NCBI GenBank assembly: GCA_918797485.1
Contig: CAKKNE010000004.1
Coordinates: 4,402,001-4,466,000 of the forward strand
Source: Pelagomonas calceolata
Taxonomy: Eukaryota; Sar; Pelagophyceae; Pelagomonadales; Pelagomonadaceae
Direction of reading: 5' to 3'
DNA length: 64,000 nucleotides
The notes below the pieces were generated by a model. The model saw only the letters and a program-made list of their open reading frames with translations. It ran no database searches and was not told where the DNA came from. Shown piece after piece: positions 1-8,300 of the stretch. The stretch's first letter is position 1. Every line of letters starts with the position of its first letter. The translations under genes were made by a program, and so were the position numbers.

Positions 1-1
1 G

Positions 2-298
2 ACGGTGCAGCCGCGCCACCGCTTCATGTCCGCGTACGAGCAGCGCGTCGAGCCGCCGGACAAGAACTACCAGTATCTACTCTTCGCCTGCGAGCCGTAT
101 GAAACGATCGGTTTTAAAGTGCCAAATGACGCCGTCGACAAGGGCGAGGACCGCTTCTTCACGAACTGGGACGTGGTGGGGAAGAAGTTTACGCTGTCCT
201 TGCAGTTCGCCGACGAGGATTTGCGGAAGACTACGCCGGCGCCTGGTTCGGGGGGCGGGAAGCACCGCGCGGACCTGCGCTACGACATGAAGTACTAA
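2..298 (+). CDS. SF3A2: Splicing factor 3a subunit 2 (C-terminal end, 5' partial)
   Basis: The frame is open from the window edge to TAA at 296-298. The residues RHRFMSAYEQRVEPPD, then YLLFACEPYETIGFKVPN and a later FFTNWD block, match the conserved C-terminal half of SF3A2/Prp11, where animal and yeast proteins carry the same FMSAYEQR and EPYETIAFK/IP segments. SF3A2 is part of the SF3a complex of U2 snRNP and helps stabilise U2 on the branch point in the nucleus. Only about 98 residues are visible; the zinc-finger N terminus is outside the window. The tail after the conserved block is short and lacks the proline-rich repeats of animal SF3A2. The gene sits just upstream of an EF-hand gene on the same strand. 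Identification rests on motif memory and is strong. Confidence 0.88.
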   Translation, partial: TVQPRHRFMSAYEQRVEPPDKNYQYLLFACEPYETIGFKVPNDAVDKGEDRFFTNWDVVGKKFTLSLQFADEDLRKTTPAPGSGGGKHRADLRYDMKY

Positions 299-766
299 GA
301 ATCGTAGGTTATTCTTCGCGTCGACGGCGTGGCGATCGGGGGTTCGCGCACGCGGCCAGGCTCCTTGCGCCGGCTCCAGAGTCATTGCTTGGTTCGCGGT
401 GCTGACGACGCGCCGCCACGGCGGCCCGGCCGATGCCGAGGTCCCCGTCGGCGGGAAGGTTCTTTGCGAGTACACCATACCCACCGGTACGCCGTCGCCG
501 CGACCCGCAAGCTCACGGCCTCACGGCCTGCCGCCATTTCCCCCTCAACGGATAAGGGCAGCGCCGAGAGCGGCGCCCTCGCAAATACGAAGCAGCGCTG
601 TGGCCAGGGCGCCGGGGCAGCAAGAGGCAAACCTCCACGACTCTCCGGAGACGCCAGGACGCGCCCGGCGCACGAAGAAGCTGCCAGGAGCCGCGCTAGG
701 CAGGCGGCCACTACCAAAGGCAGCGGTGCCGCAGCGGTGCCGGCGAGGCTGCCCCGCGCACACAAG
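299..766. other. Spacer and putative 5' region of EF-hand gene
   Basis: Between the SF3A2 stop and the ATG at 767. The reading frame of the downstream gene stays open back to 329, but the upstream residues are Arg/Ala/Pro-rich with no recognisable domain, so I treat it as leader. At 314-330 there is a sequence resembling the internal CGCGTCGATGGCGT motif of the introner elements, with one base changed. Confidence 0.4.
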
Positions 767-2530
767 ATGGACGACGAGCTCCCCCCCCTCGCCCGCGACA
801 GCGCATCACCGCCGCGGCGCCTCATGCACGCGCCCGATTTGGGACCGGCCCCCAGCGTCCCAGACGTCGACGCGAACATCGGCCGAAAGGATTTGAGGTA
901 CGACGCCCTCGTCGAGGCCGTCCGGCGCCAGAACTGGGCCTGCGCGAAGCGCAAGAAGCGCAAAGCTTTACCGGTCAAGCGGAGCACGGAGGACGTCGAG
1001 AGCCAGTCGACGGCCTTTTCTACCAGTACTGGTATACAGATAGCCCAGATAAAGAAGTGCTGCGAGTTCATTGACCAGACCTTTGGCGACGGCGACGGCG
1101 AGATCTCCTTGCCGGAGCTCGAGGCGGCTTTTCGACGAATGAGGAGGGAACGGGCGGCGGTTCGGCTGCGGGAGCGCGGCAGAGCTCTCGGCCGACGCCT
1201 AGCTGTTTTGTTAAGAAGAAGGGGCCACGACTGCGTGTCCTTCGTGAAGTGCGTCGATGCTGGTTCGAAGGATGGGAAACTCACACCGGTCGAGTTGGAA
1301 AGAGGTATCAAGAAGTACGTCGACGAGGACAAGCAGATGGTCTCGTCGGGCGCGCTCGGTGCGGCTGGAAGTGCGGATCTTGGGTTGGACTCGACGTCGC
1401 GCGCGGTCATCGCCCAACACAGAAGGGAGATGCGCGACCGTATCAAAGATGACGCCGCCGCGTTGATAGCTTTAGAACAGTCCGCTGTTCTAGATGACTC
1501 CTTCGGCGTGTCCGACGCCACGACGCAAAACCTCAAAGGGAAAATAACGTTCTCGGGCCAGGACATCACCGACTTGATTCGCTTCTTAGACCCGAACGCC
1601 GACGGCGACGTCTCCGCGACGGAACTCCAAGCAGGCTTGGACCTGGCCAAAGCGCCGCCCCCGCAACAGAGTTTTTGTGACGACTCCTTCGTCCTGATGA
1701 ACAAGTTCGAAGCGTCGATGAAGAAAAAAGCACAAACTGTGGTTAGATTGTTCCACGAGATCGACGCCGACCGCAGCGGCAAGCTCGATATTAGGGAGCT
1801 CGGGGTGGCCTTAGATGCGCTCGCGGGGCCTTCTGCCCGAGAGCGGGCGCTGAAAAAGCTCGCTGAAAAGCGGGAGCGCCAGGAGCGCGAGCGCCAGCGG
1901 AAGGAGGAAGCCGATCGACTTGCGAGAGAAGCGCGGAAGGCCAAGGCCGAGGCCGCCGGCGCGCCTCGAGTGTTGGGTCGCATCGACGCGATTCTCAAAC
2001 AAAAGGACCTCAGAATCATCGACCTGTTCAGCGCGTCGGGCTTCGACACGTCCGGGGACGGGTTGCTGAGCGCCGAGGAGATGCGGGGCGCGCTCGCGAA
2101 GGCGGGGTTGAAGCTGAATCGCATCGAAGCGCGGGCGCTGATCGAGTACTTGGATGATGACAATTCCGGCGAGATCGACGCGAAAGAACTCGAGAACGCC
2201 CTCCGCCAGTGGCGCCGCGACTTCAGCGAGGAGCACGCCCACCCGAAGCCCCACGAGATGTCCAAAAATCATGCCCTGATGGCCGCGAAAGCGGCAAGAG
2301 CCCGCCTGCACGAGAAGTCGCTGCGCGAGCCCGCCGACGGCTTCGACCCCATCGCTTTATGTTTCAGCTACGACTGGCTGCCGACGCTGGACACGTTTCT
2401 GGCGAAGCGGACAGGTCCCCAGGACGGCCACGCGCGGCGCGCCGTCGCGCGGGAGGCGCTCCGCATCAAGCGCGAGCGGCGCGCGGCGGCGCTGGAGGCG
2501 AGCGTGACCGGTGGTGGCGGCGCGGGATAA
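767..2530 (+). CDS. Multi-EF-hand calcium-binding protein
   Basis: A 587-residue protein if translation starts at ATG 767; the frame is open upstream to 329 without an ATG, so a longer product is possible. Six EF-hand-type loops are visible, at roughly residues 106 (DGDGEISLPELE), 163 (SKDGKLTPVELE), 274 (DPNADGDVSATEL), 333 (DADRSGKLDIREL), 426 (DTSGDGLLSAEEM) and 463 (DDDNSGEIDAKEL). A charged helix (about residues 360-400, Arg/Lys/Glu) separates loops 4 and 5. Most loops keep Asp at positions 1, 3 and 5 and Glu at 12, so several should bind calcium. No signal peptide or membrane segment is seen. The repeats recall calcyphosin/EFCAB-type proteins, but I cannot assign a specific role. Codon use matches the neighbours. 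Confidence 0.8.
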   Translation: MDDELPPLARDSASPPRRLMHAPDLGPAPSVPDVDANIGRKDLRYDALVEAVRRQNWACAKRKKRKALPVKRSTEDVESQSTAFSTSTGIQIAQIKKCCEFIDQTFGDGDGEISLPELEAAFRRMRRERAAVRLRERGRALGRRLAVLLRRRGHDCVSFVKCVDAGSKDGKLTPVELERGIKKYVDEDKQMVSSGALGAAGSADLGLDSTSRAVIAQHRREMRDRIKDDAAALIALEQSAVLDDSFGVSDATTQNLKGKITFSGQDITDLIRFLDPNADGDVSATELQAGLDLAKAPPPQQSFCDDSFVLMNKFEASMKKKAQTVVRLFHEIDADRSGKLDIRELGVALDALAGPSARERALKKLAEKRERQERERQRKEEADRLAREARKAKAEAAGAPRVLGRIDAILKQKDLRIIDLFSASGFDTSGDGLLSAEEMRGALAKAGLKLNRIEARALIEYLDDDNSGEIDAKELENALRQWRRDFSEEHAHPKPHEMSKNHALMAAKAARARLHEKSLREPADGFDPIALCFSYDWLPTLDTFLAKRTGPQDGHARRAVAREALRIKRERRAAALEASVTGGGGAG

Positions 2531-2546
2531 GGTGTTTTCTTTATCT

Positions 2547-2566
2547 TGCTTTGCTTAGAGCTAGGC
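2547..2566 (+). repeat. 20-bp 3'-end motif, copy 1
   Basis: TGCTTTGCTTAGAGCTAGGC begins 17 bp after the EF-hand stop codon. The identical 20 bases occur in reverse complement at 22451-22470, again just after a stop codon and in the same orientation relative to that gene. Confidence 0.75.
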
Positions 2567-2681
2567 CTGCCGCGCGGGTGTTGCACTTCTGGCCCAGAGT
2601 TTAAGCTGAGGCTAAAGCCAGATAACTCGGCGACGAGTGATATATTGTTACGGTGCTAGGACTAGTCAGCGACGAGCGTTG

Positions 2682-2746
2682 CAGGCTCAGGCTAGTTACG
2701 TCGCAGGGTCCCCCGTACCCCTCCCGCTCCCCCCGGGCCCACCCGT
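2682..2746 (+). repeat. 65-bp dispersed repeat, copy 1
   Basis: It begins CAGGCTCAGGCTAGTTACG and ends CCGGGCCCACCCGT. It matches 62016-62080 at 64 of 65 positions. In both places a CTAG-bounded inverted repeat follows within 20 bp, so the two form a composite unit. Confidence 0.9.
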
Positions 2747-2765
2747 CCGGCTGGACTCTGCATTC

Positions 2766-2788
2766 CTAGTGTCTTACAGACCGCTAGC
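2766..2788 (+). repeat. CTAG-bounded inverted repeat, copy a
   Basis: CTAGTGTCTTACAG followed by ACCGCTAGC. Forward copy located 86 bp before the dehydratase ATG. Confidence 0.85.
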
Positions 2789-2873
2789 TCAGGCAGAGCC
2801 ACACAAAACGAGCGGGTACACAATCAGCAGGTGCTAGGAGTGGTCAAACGCCATCGCAGCGACACCAGCAATA

Positions 2874-4175
2874 ATGGCTCACCGGGGCTGCAAGGTCTTC
2901 CCGCTCGTCAAAGAGGTAAGAGCTTATGTAAAAGAGGGAGACGGAGACCAGGGCGCCGACTGTCATGACGTCGCCGACGAGCACTGGATCAACGGCACCG
3001 ATCCGTCGACGGGTAACACCCCAATAGCGAACCCCATGAGCGGCTACGCGCAGTACGCCGGCGCGCGCAAGTCCTGGGGCATCAACGCTCTAGGCGGTCT
3101 GGTGGTGGAGGTCGAGGCCGACGACGGGACGATGGGTGTAGGGGTTACGATCGGCGGCGCCGCCGGCGCGCAGATTGTAGAGAGACACCTGGCGCGCTTT
3201 GTGGAAGGAAGGGACCCGCGCGACGTCGAGTCGATCTGGGACCAGATGTTCCGGGCCACGCTCAACTACGGCCGCAAAGGCCTCGCCGTGCAGTGCCTGT
3301 CGGCCGTGGACCTCGCGCTCTGGGACTTGGTGGGAAAATTGAGGAAAGAGCCCGTCTACGCGCTGCTGGGCGGCCGGACGAAGGCGACGCTGCCCGTCTA
3401 CTGCACGACGGCGCGGCCGGACCTGGCCAAGCAGCTCGGATTCGTGGGCGCGAAAATTCCCTGTCCCTACGGGCCGTCCGCCGGCGATGCGGGGTTTGCG
3501 AAGAACGTGGCGTTCTTCCGGCAGTGGCGCGAGAAGGTCGGCCCGGACTACCCGCTGGCGCTCGATTGTTATATGGCCCTGACGAAGCCCTACGCCATCA
3601 AACTGGGAAGGGCCCTCGAGCCCTACGGGCTGAAGTGGCTCGAGGAGTTCCTGCCGCCCGACGACTACGAAGGCTATAAGGACGTCAAGGCGGCGCTGCC
3701 GGGCGTGCTGCTCTCGACGGCCGAGCACGAGTACACGCGCTACGGGTTTCGACGGCTTCTACGCGATCGAAGCGTGGATATTTTGCAGCCGGACGTGACG
3801 TGGTGCGGCGGCCTCACGGAGGCGCGGCGCGTCGTCGCGATGGCCGCGGCGGACGACGTCCTCGTCGTCCCGCACGGGTCTTCCGTCTACGCGTACCACC
3901 TCCAGTACGCTTTCCCGAACTGTCCGGTGGCCGAGTTCATCAACCTGTCGCCGCGGGGTGATGCGATCGTGCCCTACTTCGGGGGGCTGTTCCCGGACGA
4001 GCCTCTTCCGGCGAACGGCCGCATCGACCTTCCAGATAGACCAGGCTTCGGGGTCACGCTGAACCGAACCGGTCTGCAGCGACCCTATCAACGGACGCCT
4101 GCTGACGTCGCGGCGAATTATAGGGCGAATCAGAACGCTGGCGCGGCGGCGGCGGTGGTGCACATGCCGTTCTAG
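2874..4175 (+). CDS. rhmD: L-rhamnonate dehydratase (enolase superfamily)
   Basis: 433 residues, close to bacterial RhmD (about 400). The enzyme dehydrates L-rhamnonate to 2-keto-3-deoxy-L-rhamnonate in the non-phosphorylated rhamnose pathway. The N-terminal capping domain has HWINGT and WGINALGGLVVEVEA, as in RhmD. The barrel shows metal-ligand positions at about residues 230 (LALDCYM), 256 (WLEEFLPP) and 282 (TAEHEY), then QPDVTWCGGLT and the catalytic-base region VVPHGSSVY (His near 333). C-terminal PVNGRI-like and PGFGVTLNR segments also match. No organelle signal is obvious and no intron is seen. AATAAA follows the stop at about 4187. The family is mainly bacterial and fungal, so ancient transfer is plausible. 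Rhamnose is common in algal and pectic polysaccharides. I did not find the other pathway enzymes here. Confidence 0.9.
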   Translation: MAHRGCKVFPLVKEVRAYVKEGDGDQGADCHDVADEHWINGTDPSTGNTPIANPMSGYAQYAGARKSWGINALGGLVVEVEADDGTMGVGVTIGGAAGAQIVERHLARFVEGRDPRDVESIWDQMFRATLNYGRKGLAVQCLSAVDLALWDLVGKLRKEPVYALLGGRTKATLPVYCTTARPDLAKQLGFVGAKIPCPYGPSAGDAGFAKNVAFFRQWREKVGPDYPLALDCYMALTKPYAIKLGRALEPYGLKWLEEFLPPDDYEGYKDVKAALPGVLLSTAEHEYTRYGFRRLLRDRSVDILQPDVTWCGGLTEARRVVAMAAADDVLVVPHGSSVYAYHLQYAFPNCPVAEFINLSPRGDAIVPYFGGLFPDEPLPANGRIDLPDRPGFGVTLNRTGLQRPYQRTPADVAANYRANQNAGAAAAVVHMPF

Positions 4176-4200
4176 GACGGCGTTGTAATAAAAGGGGAGT

Positions 4201-5196
4201 GTGTGTATTCGTTTGCTAGTGTCTTACAGGCCGCTAGCCCCGGCGAGTGTCTTGTTTTTTTTTCCTCGCGTCGTCTCTCCGACCTACGCGCCGGCGCCGG
4301 CGCCGGTCGAGGAGCCGTGGCAGCCGGCGCAGCCCGCGCGCCGGCGTTCGCGGGCGGCGCGCGAACCCACCGAGCCAAAGCCCCCGACGGGGCGCCGCCG
4401 CGGCACCGTCAAGGTCGTCAAGCCGGGCTATTGTTTCGTGGTGCCCGACGCCGGCGGGCCCGACGTCTTCTGCTCGACGCGGCTGAACGACACGATCGCG
4501 GCCGGCGACCGCCTCGAGTACGACCTCGTGCCGAATGAGGGCCGTAGCGCGCACAAGGCGGGAAACGTGACGATCCTGCCGCGCGCGGCGGTCGGCGCGG
4601 CACCACGGCCGGCGCCCGTCCCCGCGCCGGCGCCCGCGGCGGTCAAGCCCGTCGCCGACAAGCCGGCCCCGCGGTGGTCGAGCGCCGAGGCGGCCCGCGA
4701 CGCCGACGCCCTGGAGTTCTTCTACGAAGGGGACGCGTCGAAGCTCGAGCCGCGCTTCTCGGCCCCTGTGTGTGGAAATCAAATTTTGGGCGCTGCACGC
4801 CATCGACGCGACATGCTTTCAGTAGCTGCGTCTGCGCGATGGCGTGGCGATTCCACGCCATCGACGCGGCGTTGTCCCCGTGGGCGCATCGGCTCGATGG
4901 CATGGAGGCTCACGAAGGTCCATGCAATATTTCTCAGAACCTAACTCACTGGTTGATTTCCACACAGGTCGGCCCAGGACGGCTCGCCGCCAGAGTTTCT
5001 GTGCCCCCTCACGATGGAAGCGATGACCGACCCGGTCTTTGCGGCCGACGGCCACGTGTACGACCGGGCGTCGATCGAGTCCTTCCTCGAGACGCACGAC
5101 ACGAGTCCCCTCACGAACGAGCCGCTGGCGACCAAGTCCCTGACTCCGAACGACGCGCTCCGGTCTCGCTTGCGCGAGCGCGCAACGCTCCTCTAG
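4201..5196 (+). CDS. Cold-shock-like plus U-box protein, split by an introner
   Basis: Two exons, 4201-4767 and 4978-5196 (261 aa as drawn). Exon 1 encodes a proline/alanine-rich leader, then an OB/cold-shock-like stretch (RRRGTVKVVKPGYCFVVPD ... DVFCSTRLND ... GDRLEYDL) at about residues 65-130. Exon 2 encodes a U-box: EFLCPLTMEAMTDPVF, then GHVYDRASIESFL and PLTNEPL, as in E3 ubiquitin ligases. The junction reads SAP/DGSPPEFLCP and is in frame only if the introner at 4768-4977 is removed. Oddity: there is no in-frame ATG before the U-box. The frame opens at a GTG only 26 bp after the previous stop, and a CTAG repeat (4215-4238) lies inside the open frame. The true start is therefore unknown; it may be a non-ATG codon or an upstream exon I cannot place. 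The product would be an RNA-binding ubiquitin ligase by inference. Confidence 0.72.
4215..4238 (+). repeat. CTAG-bounded inverted repeat, copy b
   Basis: GCTAGTGTCTTACAG then GCCGCTAGC. It lies at the start of the cold-shock/U-box gene, immediately before a T-rich run. Confidence 0.85.
4768..4977 (+). mobile_element. Introner element IE1 (210-nt intron), long form
   Basis: The element runs from CTGTGTGTGGAAATCA (4766) to TGATTTCCACACAG (ending 4967). The flanks are CTCGGCCC on the left (4758-4765) and GTCGGCCC on the right (4968-4975), seven of eight identical. It is atypical. The left duplicate has lost the G of a GT donor, so splicing most likely uses GT inside the left end (4768) with AG two bases beyond the right duplicate (4976-4977). 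The removed length stays one period, 210 nt, and joins a perfect U-box. Internal sequence includes CACGCCATCGACGCGA and CTAACTCACTGG, shared with other copies. Confidence 0.88.
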
Positions 5197-5304
5197 TGTA
5201 ACATCACCATGATTCAATGATTTCTGGTGTCAAGCATTACTGCAGTGGATGGGGGGCAGGGGTGGTTATGTACAGAGTCCGGGCGCGGGCGGTCAGGGGC
5301 CACT

Positions 5305-8300
5305 TCACGGCGGACCATCCTCCAACGACGAAGTCGACGCCGCCGGGACCGGCGTCGGGCACTCGCACGGCAGCCGTTGGAGGCATACTCGGCAGTGCAG
5401 TGGTGGTTGCAGAGTGGGGCGAAATAATCCGGGCGCGCCAGGCGGCGTCGATGCCGGTCCGTCTTCCGGCCATACAGCGGCCGGTGCTCGGAATGCGGCA
5501 GATGTTGTCGCGGCACGAAGGGCGGAGCGCGCCGCGGTCGTGGCGCGGCTCTGGGTGCCCGCCGGCGTCGCAACTGGTCCATCTTCCGCGTCAGCACGCA
5601 CCGCCGCACGGAACGTGGCCGTCGTCGTCACTGCGTGAAGAGCGGAGCGCGCCGTGTCCGACGCGCGACTGCGCGAGCCGGTTGTGGGCGGTCCGTCTTC
5701 CGGCGCCCAGTCGGCCGCCATAGCGGACGTGGCCAGGAGGCGGAGAGCGGAATCGATCACCCGCGCCTTCTCCTCCGCCGCCACGCCGTCGGCGGGCGCG
5801 AGGACCTTCTCGCTGAGCCATCCCTGCGCATCGCCGGCCACGACGCGGCAGCGCGCCGCGCCCGTCCTCGTCACGCCGCGTTCATACACGACGACGTGTG
5901 AGCCCCGGGGCAAGTCGCCGACGTGCGGCGAGTCCATCTCGACGCCCGCTCGCAGGCGGCCACCCGCCCGGCCCACGACGGTAAATATCGACGGTGCCGC
6001 GGGGCGCAGCGCCTGCGGCGCCATCGCCGAGCGCGTGATAACACGGGGCGCCGCTGCCGGCGGAGCAGGCGCGGCGGCGGCGGGCGCAGCGGCGGCGGGC
6101 GATGGAGTAGATGCCGCAGCCGGTGGTGGCGGGGGGCGCGTCGCCGCTTGCGGCGCCGCCCCTCTCCCTATCACTTCACGCGTGATCGCCTGGGCCGCCG
6201 GCGTCGGCGCATCTTCACGAACAACGCGCTTGAGCGACGCCAGGCGCGACTGAAACTCGTGTCGAGCTGAAGGTGCCGGTGCCGCAGCAGGCACAGCGGC
6301 GGGCCGGTGGTGGGGCCCGCGCGCGGGCTGGGGCGCCGGTGCCGGCGCCGGAGCTGGGCGCTGGAACCACCTGGGCTTCGGCTTCGGCTTTTGCGCAACT
6401 GGAGCCGGCGCCGGCGCCAATGCCCGCGGCGGTGCAGCGCGCGTATTCGTCGCCGGTGCAGGCGCGGCGGCCGGCGCGGGCGCTGGCGCGGCCGCCGCGT
6501 CCGCTTTGGTCCCCTTGGTCGGAGGGGTCGTCGGTCGCTCGAGCGTCGACGCGTGGTCTTCGTCTTCAGAAGAGCTGCCTTCGCTTTTGTATTGGATGTC
6601 CGCCACCTGGTCGGCAGCCTTCTCCTCCTCCGCCGGGGGCGCCGCTCCTCGCCCTATTGCGGGGCGCGTCGTCGTGGGGGGTGCCGGCGCTGGTGCCGGA
6701 GCAGGTTGGCCCTTGACCACGTTCTTCGCAGGCGTCGGCGCTGGCTCGGGCTGAGCCACGGGTTTATGTTGCGCAGCGCGACTCGTGGGAAACCAACTGC
6801 GCTTCTTCTTGGCCGCGGGCGCGGGTGATGGTGCGGTCGCTGGCTTCGCCGATGGCTTCGCGGGTGGCGTTTTCTTCGGCGGCGCTCCGGCTTCTCCATC
6901 ATGTGGACCGGCCTTCGACTCGGCGACGCCGCGCTCCGTTTTCGCCTCGGCAGCACCGGGCTCCGCCTTCGCCTCGGCAACACCGGGCTCCACCTTCGCC
7001 TCGGCAACAGCTGTCGTCGTCGCGGGCGCGGCTGCGGGTGCGTCGGCCGGCGGCGCCGTCCCTCGCCCTATCTCCGCGCGCGTCGTCGCCTGAGCCGCTG
7101 GCGCCGGTGCCAGGACAGGCTCGCCCTTGACGTCGGGCGCCCCGGCTGGCGCAGGTGTTGCCGGCGGCGCCGCTCCTTGCCCTATCGCGGCGCGCGTGGT
7201 CGGCTTGGCCGCCGGCGCCGAAGCGGACTGGGCGACCTGTTTGGGTTTCGCAGTGCGCATCGGGAACCAACCGCGCTTCTTGGCCGCGGGCACGGGGGCT
7301 GGCGCGGTCGTCGGCTTCGCCGCGGGCTTCGCCTCGGGCTTCGCGGGTGGCGCTTGCTTCGGCTGCGCTTCGGACGTTCTTTCGGCGGACTCCGCCTTCG
7401 CCTCGGCGACACCGCGCTCCGTTTTTGCCTCGGCCACACCGCTCGCCGGCCCGGGTGCGGGCGCCGCCGCCGTCGTTGCAGGTGCGGGTGCAGGCGCCGG
7501 CGGCGCCGTCCCTCGCCCTATCTCCGCCCGCGCCGCTTGGGCCGCCGGCGCCGGTGCCTGCCCCGGTGGCGTCGTCGGTGCCGCTGGCGCCGGTGCGGGC
7601 CGGGCGGCGGGTTTCTGCGCGGCGCGGCCCTTGGGGAACCAGCTGCGCTTCTTGGTCGCCGGCGTCGGTGGTTTGCGAGCGTCTGGCTTTTTCGCAGGCG
7701 GCGCTTTCTTGGGCGGCTGCTTCTTGGGCACAGCCTGTTTGGCCGGCGCCTTCTTGGGCGGCGCTTTCTTGCGCCGCGCCTCGGGCTCTTCCTCCGCGGC
7801 GGGCTCCTCGGCCTTGGCTTCCGGGACGCCGCCGTCGGATGCGGCTTCGACGCTGCGCGTTTGCCGAGCGGCCACCACTTTCTTGGCACCTATGATCGAC
7901 AAGAGCCAGTTCCCCTTCGTCTTATTGTCGGCCTCCGGCGGTGGCGGCGCATCGTCGTCGTCGTCACCGGGAGGCGGGGGCAGCGCTTCTTCCTCGTCCT
8001 CATCGGGCGGAGGCGGCGCTTCCTCGTCGTCGTCCTCATCGGGCGGAGGCGGTGGCGCCTCCTCGTCGTCACTAGGAGGCGGCGGCGGCGCCTCGACGTC
8101 TGCGTCCGCGGGCGACGTCTTCTTGTGGTGATGGTGGTGCTTCTTATGAACCGCCGGCGCCTCGACGTCGACGCGCGCCTCCTGCTGGAGCGGCATCTCG
8201 CGCACGAGCGGTGCGGATGCCGGCGCGGGCCGCGGCAGCCAGCCCATCTTTCCATCCGCGGTGCGCCCCCACTCGCGCGCGGGCGGCGCCAGCCAGCCCT

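Larger units (their letters stand above)
2531..2873. other. Repeat-bearing intergenic region
   Basis: Holds three dispersed repeats and no credible ORF: the 20-bp 3'-end motif (2547-2566), the 65-bp repeat (2682-2746) and a CTAG-bounded inverted repeat (2766-2788). The last lies 86 bp before the next ATG. It is both the 3' flank of the EF-hand gene and the promoter region of the dehydratase. Confidence 0.7.

Noticed and set aside
382-2265. 627-residue open frame on the minus strand opposite the EF-hand gene
   Set aside because: Ser/Arg-rich shadow frame produced by GC-rich codon structure; the plus strand has clear EF-hands.
4819-5217. Minus-strand frames across the IE1 element
   Set aside because: They cross the introner and the U-box exon in antisense and have no homology.
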